Shown here: positions 6,754-14,940 of the stretch, piece by piece
How positions within the stretch are numbered: position 1 is the stretch's first letter
Layout: each line of letters begins with the position of its first letter
Origin: CAZRIE01 sp964600075
Lineage (GTDB): Bacteria; Bacteroidota; Bacteroidia; Flavobacteriales; Flavobacteriaceae
Direction: 5' to 3'
Assembly (NCBI GenBank): GCA_964600075.1
Contig: CAZRIE010000084.1
Coordinates: 1-18,671 of the forward strand
DNA: 18,671 nucleotides
Notes under the pieces: model-generated
Databases searched by the model: none
The model's input: the letters and a program-made list of their open reading frames with translations, nothing else
Told to the model about the DNA's origin: nothing
Made by a program: the position numbers and the translations under genes

Positions 6754-9501
6754 ATGCAAACATTTTTAGAGGAGGTCGTGCAGAAAGTTTGCCAAAAGCA
6801 CGATGCACTTGAAGATCTTGTTTTCGTGCTACCTAGCAAACGGGCTGGAACTTTTCTTAGAAAGGCAATGGCTGAAATTGCCGAAAAGACATTTTTCGCA
6901 CCGGAAATATTTAGTATTGAAAGTTTTGTCGAAAAAATATCGGGCATAGCTTATGCTACGGATACCCAACAACTATTTACCCTCTACCATGCCTATTTAG
7001 GGCAAGAACCTAAGGGGAAAGACGATTTTTTTACCTTTTCTAAATGGGCCCAGACATTATTACAAGACTTTAACGAAATCGATCGTTATTTGGTAGATGC
7101 GACCGAACTTTTTTCAAACTTGTCCGCAATTCAGGAAATCAACCATTGGTCACTACAGAGTGTTAAGACTAAAATGATGGAAGATTACCTGCGCTTCTGG
7201 AATGGGCTTGAACCTTTATACCGAGCTTTTACTAATTCTTTATTGGAACAAAGATTGGGTCATCAAGGTCTGGTATATCGAAAGGCTTGCCAAGGTCTGG
7301 AAGGCTATATTGAGCAAAATTCAGAAAAAACTTTCATAGTTATAGGGTTCAATGCCTTGAATACAGCGGAAAGTCAAATTTTTCAGCGCATACTGGCTTT
7401 GCCCCAATCGGAAATCTATTGGGATGTTGATTCTTATTTCCTCGAAGATCCTGTTCACGATGCGGGGTATTTTATAAGGCAACATTTAAATAGTTGGTCC
7501 TATTTTGAAGAGAACAAGATGAACGGGGTAAGTAGTAACTATGTCTCAAAAAAGTATATCAAGATTATAGGGATGCCCAAAAATGTATCGCAAGCAAAAT
7601 ATACTGGGCAGTTATTATCAAAAATCAACGAAGAGTATCCTTACCGGCTGAAAAAAACCGCAGTTATACTAGGTGATGAAACGTTGTTGAATCCTTTCTT
7701 AAATTCCATTCCCCAAGAAATATCCGCTATAAATATTACCATGGGCTATCCTTTGAATAAAAGCCCCATGGCATCGCTTTTCGATCAGTTTATCGAGCTG
7801 TACATCAATAGGAGCGATGAGGGTTGGTTTTATGACAATCTTCAGGCGTTTTTTGCCCAGCCGTACATTCATATTTTATTGGGAGACGGTGATGATAATA
7901 AAGTTAGTAGAGTTCTGGAAACTATCAAAAATAAAAATTGGGCTTATATCGATGCTATTAAGTTGCTCGAAATTATAGGCGGCGGAGTACCATCTTCTCT
8001 GTTATTTTTAAAAGAAGTACCCTCAACCCAGCATTTCATTGAAATATGTCTTCAAATTATCGCCGAGTTAAAGCTTAAACTTCAGGAACAAGAAGATACC
8101 CTTTCTTTAGAATACTTGTACCGTTTTTATACGCTGTTCAATCAATTATTTGAGCTCGTGCAAAAATATGGTTTCCTGACCGACCTGAAATCGTTACAAG
8201 GTATCTATAGGGAGCTTTTATCGTCTGAAACGTTAGATTTTCAAGGGGAACCATTAGAGGGTTTGCAGATAATGGGCATGTTGGAAAGTCGAAATCTTGA
8301 TTTTGAAACGGTAATAATAACATCGGTGAACGAAGGTATACTCCCCTCGGGCAAGTCGAACAACTCGTTTATCCCATTCGATTTGAAAGTTAACCTTGGG
8401 CTTCCTACCTACAAAGAAAAGGATGCCGTATACACTTACCATTTTTATAGACTTTTGCAACGTGCCAAGCACATCTATATTCTTTACAATACGGAACCCG
8501 ATGTGCTCGAGGGTGGTGAACGGAGTAGATTGATCAGTCAATTGCTGACCGACGCGAATAAGCTTCCCGATATTCGAGAAATTATCGCTTCGCCTAGCAT
8601 AATGCCTGTCCTGAAAACGTCTGAAGTCATAGAAAAGAATAAGGAACTCCTATTACTTATTAAAGCTCATGCCAGCAGTGGTTTTTCCCCAACATCCTTA
8701 AGCAATTATATTCGTAACCCCATTGATTTCTATAAACGTAATCTTTTACAAATCGATGATGTTCTTGAGGTTGAGGAGACCATAGCTTCAAATACTTTTG
8801 GCACTATAGTACATGATACACTTGAAGACTTTTATCGCCCCTTTTTAGGGGAATATCTTTGCGAAGAGAAGCTCTTTACGAATAAGAGCAAAATAAAAGA
8901 CTTGGTAGAGCACCATTTTGCCAAAAGCTATCATGAGGGAGATATTTCAAGAGGGAAAAACCTGATAGCATTCAATGTCGTTGTTCGCTATGTTGAAAAT
9001 TTTATCGCCTTGGAAATCGAGAGCTTAAAACAACACCAAATCAAGATAATCGGTCTTGAGGAAAAATTGAACGTATCCATAGACTTTCCCGAAATCGACT
9101 ATCCTATTCTTCTTAAGGGTAAACTTGATCGGATTGACGAAATCGACGGTACACTTCGTATTATCGATTATAAAACCGGAAAGGTGACAACGACGCAAGT
9201 CGAAATCGTAAATTGGGACGACATCACAAGGGAATTTGATTACAGCAAGGCCTTTCAACTACTTTCTTACGCCGTTCTCTACAATGCAAAGAACCCGATT
9301 GAAGTTATTGAAGCGGGTATTTTTTCTTTTAAAAATCTAAATTCTGGGCTCTTGAAGTTCGGAATCAAAGAAAAAAAGGGAAGCCGAAAAAAAGACAATA
9401 GCATCACCCAAGAAACCTTGCTGCAATTTAATGTGCAACTTAAAAAGCTGATTTTAGAAATCTGTAATCCAGAAATTCCTTTTACCGAGAAAGAGGTGTA
9501 A
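6754..9501 (+). CDS. addB: AddB-like PD-(D/E)XK nuclease / inactive helicase subunit
   Basis: This 915-residue protein is probably the AddB partner of the helicase at 922-4026, acting in resection of double-strand breaks. The N-terminus (LVFVLPSKRAGTFLRKAM) has the AddB-type strand but no Walker A, so the helicase core should be inactive. Helicase-like motifs follow around 507-580 (LESRNLDFETVIITSVNEG, then YHFYRLLQRAKHIYILY). The C-terminal nuclease keeps His687 (GTIVHDTLEDFY), Asp792 (KLDRI), Asp805 and Lys807 (IIDYKTG), and FQLLSYA. The family's iron-sulfur cysteines appear absent: the site preceding the nuclease reads YIRNPIDFY with Asn655, and only one Cys (ICNPEIPF) is near the C-terminus. 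I chose ATG 6754 because the upstream TTG at 6727 lies inside the ompA terminator. The length is shorter than Bacillus AddB, as in other Bacteroidetes-type members. Confidence 0.85.
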   Translation: MQTFLEEVVQKVCQKHDALEDLVFVLPSKRAGTFLRKAMAEIAEKTFFAPEIFSIESFVEKISGIAYATDTQQLFTLYHAYLGQEPKGKDDFFTFSKWAQTLLQDFNEIDRYLVDATELFSNLSAIQEINHWSLQSVKTKMMEDYLRFWNGLEPLYRAFTNSLLEQRLGHQGLVYRKACQGLEGYIEQNSEKTFIVIGFNALNTAESQIFQRILALPQSEIYWDVDSYFLEDPVHDAGYFIRQHLNSWSYFEENKMNGVSSNYVSKKYIKIIGMPKNVSQAKYTGQLLSKINEEYPYRLKKTAVILGDETLLNPFLNSIPQEISAINITMGYPLNKSPMASLFDQFIELYINRSDEGWFYDNLQAFFAQPYIHILLGDGDDNKVSRVLETIKNKNWAYIDAIKLLEIIGGGVPSSLLFLKEVPSTQHFIEICLQIIAELKLKLQEQEDTLSLEYLYRFYTLFNQLFELVQKYGFLTDLKSLQGIYRELLSSETLDFQGEPLEGLQIMGMLESRNLDFETVIITSVNEGILPSGKSNNSFIPFDLKVNLGLPTYKEKDAVYTYHFYRLLQRAKHIYILYNTEPDVLEGGERSRLISQLLTDANKLPDIREIIASPSIMPVLKTSEVIEKNKELLLLIKAHASSGFSPTSLSNYIRNPIDFYKRNLLQIDDVLEVEETIASNTFGTIVHDTLEDFYRPFLGEYLCEEKLFTNKSKIKDLVEHHFAKSYHEGDISRGKNLIAFNVVVRYVENFIALEIESLKQHQIKIIGLEEKLNVSIDFPEIDYPILLKGKLDRIDEIDGTLRIIDYKTGKVTTTQVEIVNWDDITREFDYSKAFQLLSYAVLYNAKNPIEVIEAGIFSFKNLNSGLLKFGIKEKKGSRKKDNSITQETLLQFNVQLKKLILEICNPEIPFTEKEV

Positions 9502-9547
9502 AAAGGGCCAGACGCCTTGCGAAGGTCGAAAGTCGTATGTGGCGACC

Positions 9548-10261
9548 CTATTTCTTATCGGGTCTGCTCGGTCGAACTTCGATTTTACTTGGCAACGTTC
9601 GCGGATGCATTTTTAAAAGGTCGACTACTAGTTCACCGATGTCTTCGGGTTGAATTTTCCAAGCATCTTTTAAGTCAGGTTCATTTCCTGCAAAATGGGT
9701 GGCTACAGAACCGGGCATTATGGTAGATACTTTGATGTCATATTTCCGTAAATCTAACATTGCTGCCTGGGTAAAACCGACGACCCCGAATTTAGTTGCG
9801 TTATAGCCGGCCCCTGATGCAAAGAAGTTCGTGCCTGCCAAACTGGCCAAAGTCATATAATATCCTTTTGAATCCTTTAAGGCTTCAACTGTGGCTTTTA
9901 AAGTATGAAAAACGCCATTGAGGTTGGTGTCGATCATTTGGTGCCAATCGTCTTCTGACATCTCGTCGACCGGAGAAAAATGCCCTACTCCCGCATTGGC
10001 TAGAACAACATCTAATTGCCCCCATTTATCTAAAACCTTCTTGACAGCGGCTCTCTCATCCCCATGTTTGGTAACGTCGGAGGCAAGGGCCAGTACTCGG
10101 CCATTCTTTCCAAGTTCGTTAGCGGCCTTTTGAACGGTTTCCAATGTTCGACCACTAATGGCGACTTTCATGCCCGCTTCTAAAAGCTTTACGGCAACAC
10201 CATACCCAATGCCTTTTGAACCTCCTGTTATATAAGCTACTTTATTCTGTAAATCTTTCAT
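9548..10261 (-). CDS. Short-chain dehydrogenase/reductase (classical SDR)
   Basis: This is a cytosolic 237-residue NAD(P)-dependent oxidoreductase of unknown substrate. The Rossmann motif is TGGSKGIG at 12-19, and Arg38 after the second strand (ISGRT) favours NADP(H). NAGVG is at 89-93. The catalytic tetrad is complete: Asn113, Ser140, Tyr153 and Lys157 (YNATKFG). It ends in a basic tail (SRPDKK). It is convergent with the AddB-like gene (46 nt apart) and divergent from uxaC (247 nt), so it is likely its own transcription unit. Being next to hexuronate genes, a role in uronate reduction is conceivable, but fructuronate and tagaturonate reductases usually belong to another family, and the sequence alone resembles the broad 3-oxoacyl reductase-like SDR group. 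The family call is firm and the substrate is unknown. Confidence 0.9.
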   Translation of the reverse strand: MKDLQNKVAYITGGSKGIGYGVAVKLLEAGMKVAISGRTLETVQKAANELGKNGRVLALASDVTKHGDERAAVKKVLDKWGQLDVVLANAGVGHFSPVDEMSEDDWHQMIDTNLNGVFHTLKATVEALKDSKGYYMTLASLAGTNFFASGAGYNATKFGVVGFTQAAMLDLRKYDIKVSTIMPGSVATHFAGNEPDLKDAWKIQPEDIGELVVDLLKMHPRTLPSKIEVRPSRPDKK

Positions 10262-10351
10262 ATATTTATTTTTTATGAATGTAATGTTCGGCTATTAATA
10301 AGGAAAGCACAAAGCGTTATAGTTTTCTTAAAAGCGCAACAATTACGCAAC

Positions 10352-10381
10352 TTTGACGTGATAGCCAAACGATTACATTTT
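10352..10381 (+). promoter_or_regulatory. Candidate promoter of the uxaC-TRAP operon
   Basis: TTTG at 10352-10355 is followed after 18 nt by TACATTTT at 10374-10381, which matches TAnnTTTG at all but the last base. It lies in the 247-nt divergent gap between the SDR gene and uxaC and would give a leader of about 120 nt, long enough for regulation. The rest of the gap (10262-10351 and 10382-10508) is AT-rich, with no palindrome or hairpin that I would defend. Confidence 0.35.
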
Positions 10382-10508
10382 GACCTATATTCTTTACTGT
10401 TTTTCTTGTTTAAACGCGAATAGAAACCTATTTTTAAATATTACAGGCCTTTAGCTTAGAACAATTTAGTTCCTATCCAAAATCCAGCATACTACGGAAG
10501 TTCGAAAA

Positions 10509-11915
10509 ATGACAAAAGACACCAAACTGATAGACGATAACTTTTTATTGGAAAGTAGGCATGCGCAACGGCTATATCATGAGTATGCCGCCAAAATGCC
10601 CATAATCGATTACCACAATCATTTATCGCCAAAAGCTTTGGCTGAAAATACTGTTTTCAATTCCATTACAGAGGCATGGATCGATGGCGATCATTATAAA
10701 TGGCGGGCCATGCGCACGCTGGGTATCGATGAGAGATTCATAACTGGAAATGCAACTGATCAAGAGAAGTTTGCTAAATGGGCGCAAACGGTTCCATATA
10801 CCATGCGAAATCCTTTGTACCATTGGACACATCTAGAGCTTTCACGATATTTTCAGATAGACGAAGTACTATCCGATAAAAATGCACAGGCTGTTTTTAA
10901 TAAAGCTTCCGAAAAACTTAATACGGCTCAATTTAGTTGCCAGAACCTGATTTCAAAAATGAACGTCGAGGTCTTGTGCACCACCGAAGACCCTACCGAT
11001 AGCCTCGAGCACCATCAAGAACTGGCCAAAGGTAACTTCGGCACTAAGGTAAGTACCGCTTTTCGCCCCGATAAGGCAATTCTTATCGAAAATGACACAT
11101 ACAATACTTATTTGGATACTTTGGAAGGAATATCTAACTGCGGTATTTCAACCTATGACGAACTTTGTGATGTCTTGAAGAAACGTATTTCCTTCTTTCA
11201 CGAAAACGGATGTCGTTTGTGCGATCATGGTATTTCCCATCTTTATGCTGAAAACTTCACCGAATCGGAAGTCAAGGCAATTTTCAAAAAGAGAAGGGAT
11301 GGCAACAGCGTGACTAGAAAGGAAGCTGCACAATTTCAGAGCGCCTTATTGCTCTTTCTGTCCGAGGCCTATCACGAATTCGGTTGGGTACAGCAATTTC
11401 ATTTGGGTGCGTTACGCAACAACAATTCAAGAATGTTGAAAATATTGGGCCCCGATACCGGTTGGGACTCTATCGGCGACTATCCTCAGGCGGAAAGCAT
11501 CTCAAAATTTTTAGATACATTAGACAGCAGAAATAAGCTCACTAAGACCATACTTTATAATCTTAACCCAAGTGATAATGCGGTTATGGCTGCTATGATC
11601 GGTAATTTTAATGATGGTAGCATCAAAGGGAAAGTACAATGGGGCTCTGGCTGGTGGTTCTTAGACCAGAAGGATGGTATGACGGAGCAGATAAACACCT
11701 TATCGAATATGGGCTTAATTAGTTGTTTTATAGGTATGTTGACCGATTCAAGAAGTTTCCTTTCCTTTCCACGCCATGAATATTTTCGTCGTATTCTTTG
11801 TAACCTCTTCGGTAATGACATTCAAAATGGTGAACTGCCCAATGATATAGAATGGATTGGTAAACTAATAGAAGATATCTGCTACAACAATGCAAAAGAA
11901 TATTTTGATTTTTAA
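10509..11915 (+). CDS. uxaC: Uronate isomerase (glucuronate/galacturonate isomerase)
   Basis: UxaC converts D-glucuronate to D-fructuronate and D-galacturonate to D-tagaturonate, the entry step of hexuronate catabolism in the cytosol. It belongs to the amidohydrolase superfamily. The 468-residue length matches the family (about 470). The N-terminal metal/substrate motif is IIDYHNHLSPK (His36, His38). Other family segments are EAWIDGDHYKWRAMR, NVEVLCTTEDPTDSLEHH, WVQQFHLGALRNNN, WGSGWWFLDQKDGM and FLSFPRHEYFRR. It begins at ATG 10509 after an A-rich stretch. It is followed on the same strand by a TRAP transporter, which points to import of a free uronic acid or short uronide that UxaC then isomerises. 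The reductases, dehydratases, KDG kinase and aldolase of the pathway are not in this window. Confidence 0.95.
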   Translation: MTKDTKLIDDNFLLESRHAQRLYHEYAAKMPIIDYHNHLSPKALAENTVFNSITEAWIDGDHYKWRAMRTLGIDERFITGNATDQEKFAKWAQTVPYTMRNPLYHWTHLELSRYFQIDEVLSDKNAQAVFNKASEKLNTAQFSCQNLISKMNVEVLCTTEDPTDSLEHHQELAKGNFGTKVSTAFRPDKAILIENDTYNTYLDTLEGISNCGISTYDELCDVLKKRISFFHENGCRLCDHGISHLYAENFTESEVKAIFKKRRDGNSVTRKEAAQFQSALLLFLSEAYHEFGWVQQFHLGALRNNNSRMLKILGPDTGWDSIGDYPQAESISKFLDTLDSRNKLTKTILYNLNPSDNAVMAAMIGNFNDGSIKGKVQWGSGWWFLDQKDGMTEQINTLSNMGLISCFIGMLTDSRSFLSFPRHEYFRRILCNLFGNDIQNGELPNDIEWIGKLIEDICYNNAKEYFDF

Positions 11916-11940
11916 TACCAAATTTCTTAACCGCGTCTAT

Positions 11941-12132
11941 ATGCAAGGTAGAGCCACAGAGTTTTTCAACGCTGCTGCATTTTGGATAAAATTTAAGAAC
12001 GAAATTTTATATTTAACCTCACCCAGCCTCTATAATTATTGGAGACTTAAAATGGAAGTTCCGGTCGGACAGCTGCCGAAAGAAGTGAAAAGTACCTTGG
12101 CAATTATCCAACGCCTTCAAAACAAATTGTAG
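11941..12132 (+). CDS. Possible small protein between uxaC and the TRAP genes (unknown)
   Basis: This is an open frame of 63 residues from ATG 11941, 25 nt after uxaC. It ends in TAG directly before the ATG of the TRAP binding-protein gene, a back-to-back junction like those of the real genes downstream. The same frame could start at ATG 11890 inside uxaC (80 aa). The first half is aromatic-rich (FFNAAAFWIKF, SLYNYW). The second half (MEVPVGQLPKEVKSTLAII) reads like an ordinary soluble helix and has GC-rich third positions like neighbouring genes. I recognise no family. It may be a genuine small protein, a remnant of a decayed gene, or chance in a 217-nt leader. Confidence 0.35.
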   Translation: MQGRATEFFNAAAFWIKFKNEILYLTSPSLYNYWRLKMEVPVGQLPKEVKSTLAIIQRLQNKL

Positions 12133-13137
12133 ATGAAACATTTTTCAAAATATGTGGAGTTGAGGAAGTTCTTTTCGTGGATGATACTGGCTTTGATGGT
12201 GACAGTTTTGCTGTCCTGCTCGGCGACCAAGAACAAAAAGATTCTCTTTTTTGCACACTCCCTTCCGACATCACACCCCGTTCATAAGGGCATATTGGTA
12301 ATGCAGGAGGCCCTAAACAAAAAATCTGGCGGTAAGTTACAGATCAAGGTCTTTCCCGATGGGCAGTTGGGATCTGAACGAGAAGCTCTTGAGCTTTTGC
12401 AGATAGGCAGTATTGCGATGACAAAGGTCAGCGCCTCAGCACTGTCGAATTTTGCGCCTGAATACCAAATTACGGTCATTCCCTATTTATTTCGTGATAG
12501 TGAGCACTTATTCAAAAACCTTGAGGGCGAAGTAGGAAAACAGTTGTTGGAAAGTGGAACGGAATATCTCCTACGCGGGGTTTGTTTCTATGATGCCGGA
12601 GCTAGAAGTTTCTATACCAAAGACAGACCGATTAATTCTCCCGATGACCTTGACGGCCTCAAAGTCAGGGTACAGAACGATCAGATGTCGGTCGATATGG
12701 TCAACACCATAGGTGCCTCGGCCACACCGATGGCCTTTGGAGAACTATACACCGCCTTACAGCAAAACGTAGTGGATGGAGCCGAAAACAACATTCCCTC
12801 TTTTGTAAGTTCCAATCATTTTGAGGTATGTAAATATTATATTTTCGATGAACATACCATGATACCCGACGTGGTAATCATCGGTACCAAATACTGGGAT
12901 TTACTTTCGGACGAAGAAAAAGGATGGTTAGATGCCGCCGCCAAGGAAAGTGTTGCCAAACAAAAACAATTTTGGCAAGAAACAATTGTGGAGAATATGA
13001 AAATGCTAAAAGAAGCAGGCGTTGAATTTATTTACCCCGATAAAGAACCTTTTGTTAAAAAGGCGAAACCGGTAATGGAACGGCTAATGAAAGATCCTAG
13101 GTTGAAACCCATCATTGACAAAGTAAATTCTAATTAA
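12133..13137 (+). CDS. TRAP transporter substrate-binding protein, DctP family, lipoprotein
   Basis: This 334-residue extracytoplasmic receptor captures an organic acid and delivers it to the DctQ-DctM permease. The N-terminus is a lipoprotein signal (ILALMVTVLLSC, lipid-attachment Cys29), so it is probably membrane-tethered and not free in the periplasm. The DctP fold is clear: ILFFAHSLPTSHPVHKG, FPDGQLGSEREALELLQIG, ARSFYTKDRPINSPDDLDGLKVRVQ with Arg179 as the likely carboxylate-binding arginine, ASATPMAFGELYTALQQNVVDGAEN, and DEEKGWLDAAAKES. ATG 12133 follows the previous TAG directly; ATG 12181 would also keep a short lipoprotein signal. Its stop overlaps the next start (TAATG). Linkage to uxaC suggests a glucuronate or galacturonate ligand; this is inferred from context, not from the pocket. 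Confidence 0.92.
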   Translation: MKHFSKYVELRKFFSWMILALMVTVLLSCSATKNKKILFFAHSLPTSHPVHKGILVMQEALNKKSGGKLQIKVFPDGQLGSEREALELLQIGSIAMTKVSASALSNFAPEYQITVIPYLFRDSEHLFKNLEGEVGKQLLESGTEYLLRGVCFYDAGARSFYTKDRPINSPDDLDGLKVRVQNDQMSVDMVNTIGASATPMAFGELYTALQQNVVDGAENNIPSFVSSNHFEVCKYYIFDEHTMIPDVVIIGTKYWDLLSDEEKGWLDAAAKESVAKQKQFWQETIVENMKMLKEAGVEFIYPDKEPFVKKAKPVMERLMKDPRLKPIIDKVNSN

Positions 13138-13607
13138 TGGAAAGAATCTATCTAATCTTGAACAGGATTATAGAGACCCTATTAGTGGTCATTTTCGGAT
13201 TATTGGTAATCGATGTAGTCTGGCAAGTAGTGTCACGTTACGTGGTGGGTCAATCCAGTTCGTTTACTGAAGAGTTCGCACGATTTTCGTTGATCTGGTT
13301 GACCGTTTTAGGCGCCGCTTATATCAACGGAAGCAAAGAAGGGCACTTGTCCATGGACTTCCTGCTATCAAAACTAACAGCAGATAAAAGAGCTAAGCGG
13401 CAAAAAGTAATCCAAATCCTGATGGCCTTCTTTGCTTTGATTATCATGGTAATGGGTGGAGGTAATTTGGTGTACATTACTTTGACGCTAGGCCAGATTT
13501 CATCCGCATTACAGGTCCCTTTGGGATTTGTCTATGCCATTGTTCCCATTTCGGGGTTGATAATCATATTTTTTTCGTTCTACAATATCAAGAAACTAAA
13601 TTTTTAA
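13137..13607 (+). CDS. TRAP transporter small permease subunit (DctQ)
   Basis: This 156-residue inner-membrane protein partners with the large TRAP subunit. Four hydrophobic segments are visible, at about 8-30, 45-64, 88-112 and 128-150. The DctQ signature appears as VSRYVVGQSSSFTEEFARFSLIWL followed by GAAYINGSKEGHLSMDFL, and an Arg/Lys-rich loop (ADKRAKRQK) follows the second segment. The ATG overlaps the stop of the binding-protein gene by one base, and dctM begins one base after this stop, so translation is probably coupled through the transporter genes. Confidence 0.93.
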   Translation: MERIYLILNRIIETLLVVIFGLLVIDVVWQVVSRYVVGQSSSFTEEFARFSLIWLTVLGAAYINGSKEGHLSMDFLLSKLTADKRAKRQKVIQILMAFFALIIMVMGGGNLVYITLTLGQISSALQVPLGFVYAIVPISGLIIIFFSFYNIKKLNF

Positions 13608-13608
13608 A

Positions 13609-14919
13609 ATGAGCATCGAGACCATTAGCATTGTAGTTCTTTTTTTGAGTTTTATCGTATTGTTAGCCTACGGGGTTCCGGTTGCCTATGCAATTGGTAT
13701 TTCGACAACATTAACCTTAATCTTGAATATCGCATATTTGCCCGCTACAACGACAGCGGCCCAACGGATGACCACGGGCATTGATAATTTTGCTTTGTTG
13801 GCAATTCCCTTCTTTATTTTGGCTGGCGAGATTATGAATACGGGGGGTATTGCCAAGCGTCTGATTGATTTCGCTAAATCCCTTATAGGTAGTTTACCAG
13901 GCGGGTTGGCATTCGTTAACATTATTGCCGCTATGCTCTTTGGGGCCATTTCAGGATCCGCCGTGGCCGCGGCCTCTGCTATAGGCAGCACCCTGACAGA
14001 TAAAATGGAAAAAGAGGGCTATCCAAGGGAATTCAGCGCCGCAGTTAATATTAGTTCATCAACTACGGGATTATTGATTCCACCTAGCAACGTGCTGATT
14101 ATTTTTGCACTAGCCAGTGGCGGAACGGCCTCCGTTGCCGCGCTTTTTATAGCAGGATATATACCTGGAATTTTAGTAGGGCTTGCCCTGATGATCATGG
14201 TCTATATATATGCCAAACGAAAAGGATTGCCCAAGGCGCCTCGAGTGAGTTTTAAAAAACTGTTTCTTGACTTTAGAAGGGCTTTTCTGAGCTTGACCTT
14301 ATTAATTATCGTAGTTGGCGGAATTGTCGTAGGAGTTTTTACGGCCACCGAGGCTGCGGCGATTGCAGTCGTCTATGCGATGCTATTAGGTTTTATAAAT
14401 AGGGAACTCAAGTTCAGTGATTTTAAACCCTTGCTATTGCGTAGTGCACGAACAACTGCTATCGTCATGTTCCTTATTGCGACCTCTATGGCCATGTCGT
14501 GGTTGTTTTCATTTGAGGGAATTCCACAAATGTTGACTTCCGCCTTGTTGGACAATGTGAGTAATCCCATTCTCATTTTTCTGATGATTAATATTATTTT
14601 GCTAATCGTAGGAACTTTTATGGATATGACACCGGCGGTTTTAATTTTCACTCCTATTTTTCTCCCTGTGGCAATGGCCTTGGGCATGCATCCGGTGCAG
14701 TTTGGGATGATAATAGTTTTGAATTTGTGTATTGGGGTCTGTACTCCTCCCGTGGGCACCTTGCTCTTTGTTGGGAGTGGTGTGGCTAAAGTTCCCGTTA
14801 CCAAGGTAATTAAACCGTTATTGCCTTTGCTGGCGGTCATGACTCTGGTACTTATGGTTATCACCTATTTTCCTGAGCTTTCGCTTTGGTTGCCAAGGGC
14901 ATTTGGTTTAATTGATTGA
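13609..14919 (+). CDS. TRAP transporter large permease subunit (DctM)
   Basis: This 436-residue integral inner-membrane protein is the transport channel of the TRAP system and uses an ion gradient to move the substrate. It is hydrophobic throughout with around a dozen segments. Conserved DctM stretches are ALLAIPFFILAGEIMNTGGI near residue 63, LPGGLAFVNI then FGAISGSAVAAASAIG around 100-125, SSSTTGLLIPPSN, GTFMDMTPAVLIFTPIFLPV, and the terminal CTPPVGTLLFVG. It is the last gene of the uxaC-TRAP unit. Only 21 nt separate it from the convergent metallophosphatase gene, and I saw no strong terminator hairpin there, so the two transcripts may overlap at their 3' ends. Confidence 0.95.
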   Translation: MSIETISIVVLFLSFIVLLAYGVPVAYAIGISTTLTLILNIAYLPATTTAAQRMTTGIDNFALLAIPFFILAGEIMNTGGIAKRLIDFAKSLIGSLPGGLAFVNIIAAMLFGAISGSAVAAASAIGSTLTDKMEKEGYPREFSAAVNISSSTTGLLIPPSNVLIIFALASGGTASVAALFIAGYIPGILVGLALMIMVYIYAKRKGLPKAPRVSFKKLFLDFRRAFLSLTLLIIVVGGIVVGVFTATEAAAIAVVYAMLLGFINRELKFSDFKPLLLRSARTTAIVMFLIATSMAMSWLFSFEGIPQMLTSALLDNVSNPILIFLMINIILLIVGTFMDMTPAVLIFTPIFLPVAMALGMHPVQFGMIIVLNLCIGVCTPPVGTLLFVGSGVAKVPVTKVIKPLLPLLAVMTLVLMVITYFPELSLWLPRAFGLID

Positions 14920-14940
14920 AATTATTAAATCCGGATATAA

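Noticed and set aside
9502..9547. Terminator between the AddB-like gene and the SDR gene
   Set aside because: Only a weak CCTT/AAGG hairpin and a broken GGG..CGCC/GGCGACCC pairing are present, without a T run.
14373..14864. Minus-strand 163-codon frame opposite dctM
   Set aside because: It is antisense to a strongly conserved TRAP large subunit; the Ile/Thr/Lys-rich composition is what the reverse of a membrane protein gives.
14920..14940. Terminator or site at ATCCGGAT in the convergent gap
   Set aside because: An 8-bp palindrome (14929-14936) without a stem-loop or T tract is too short to support a call.
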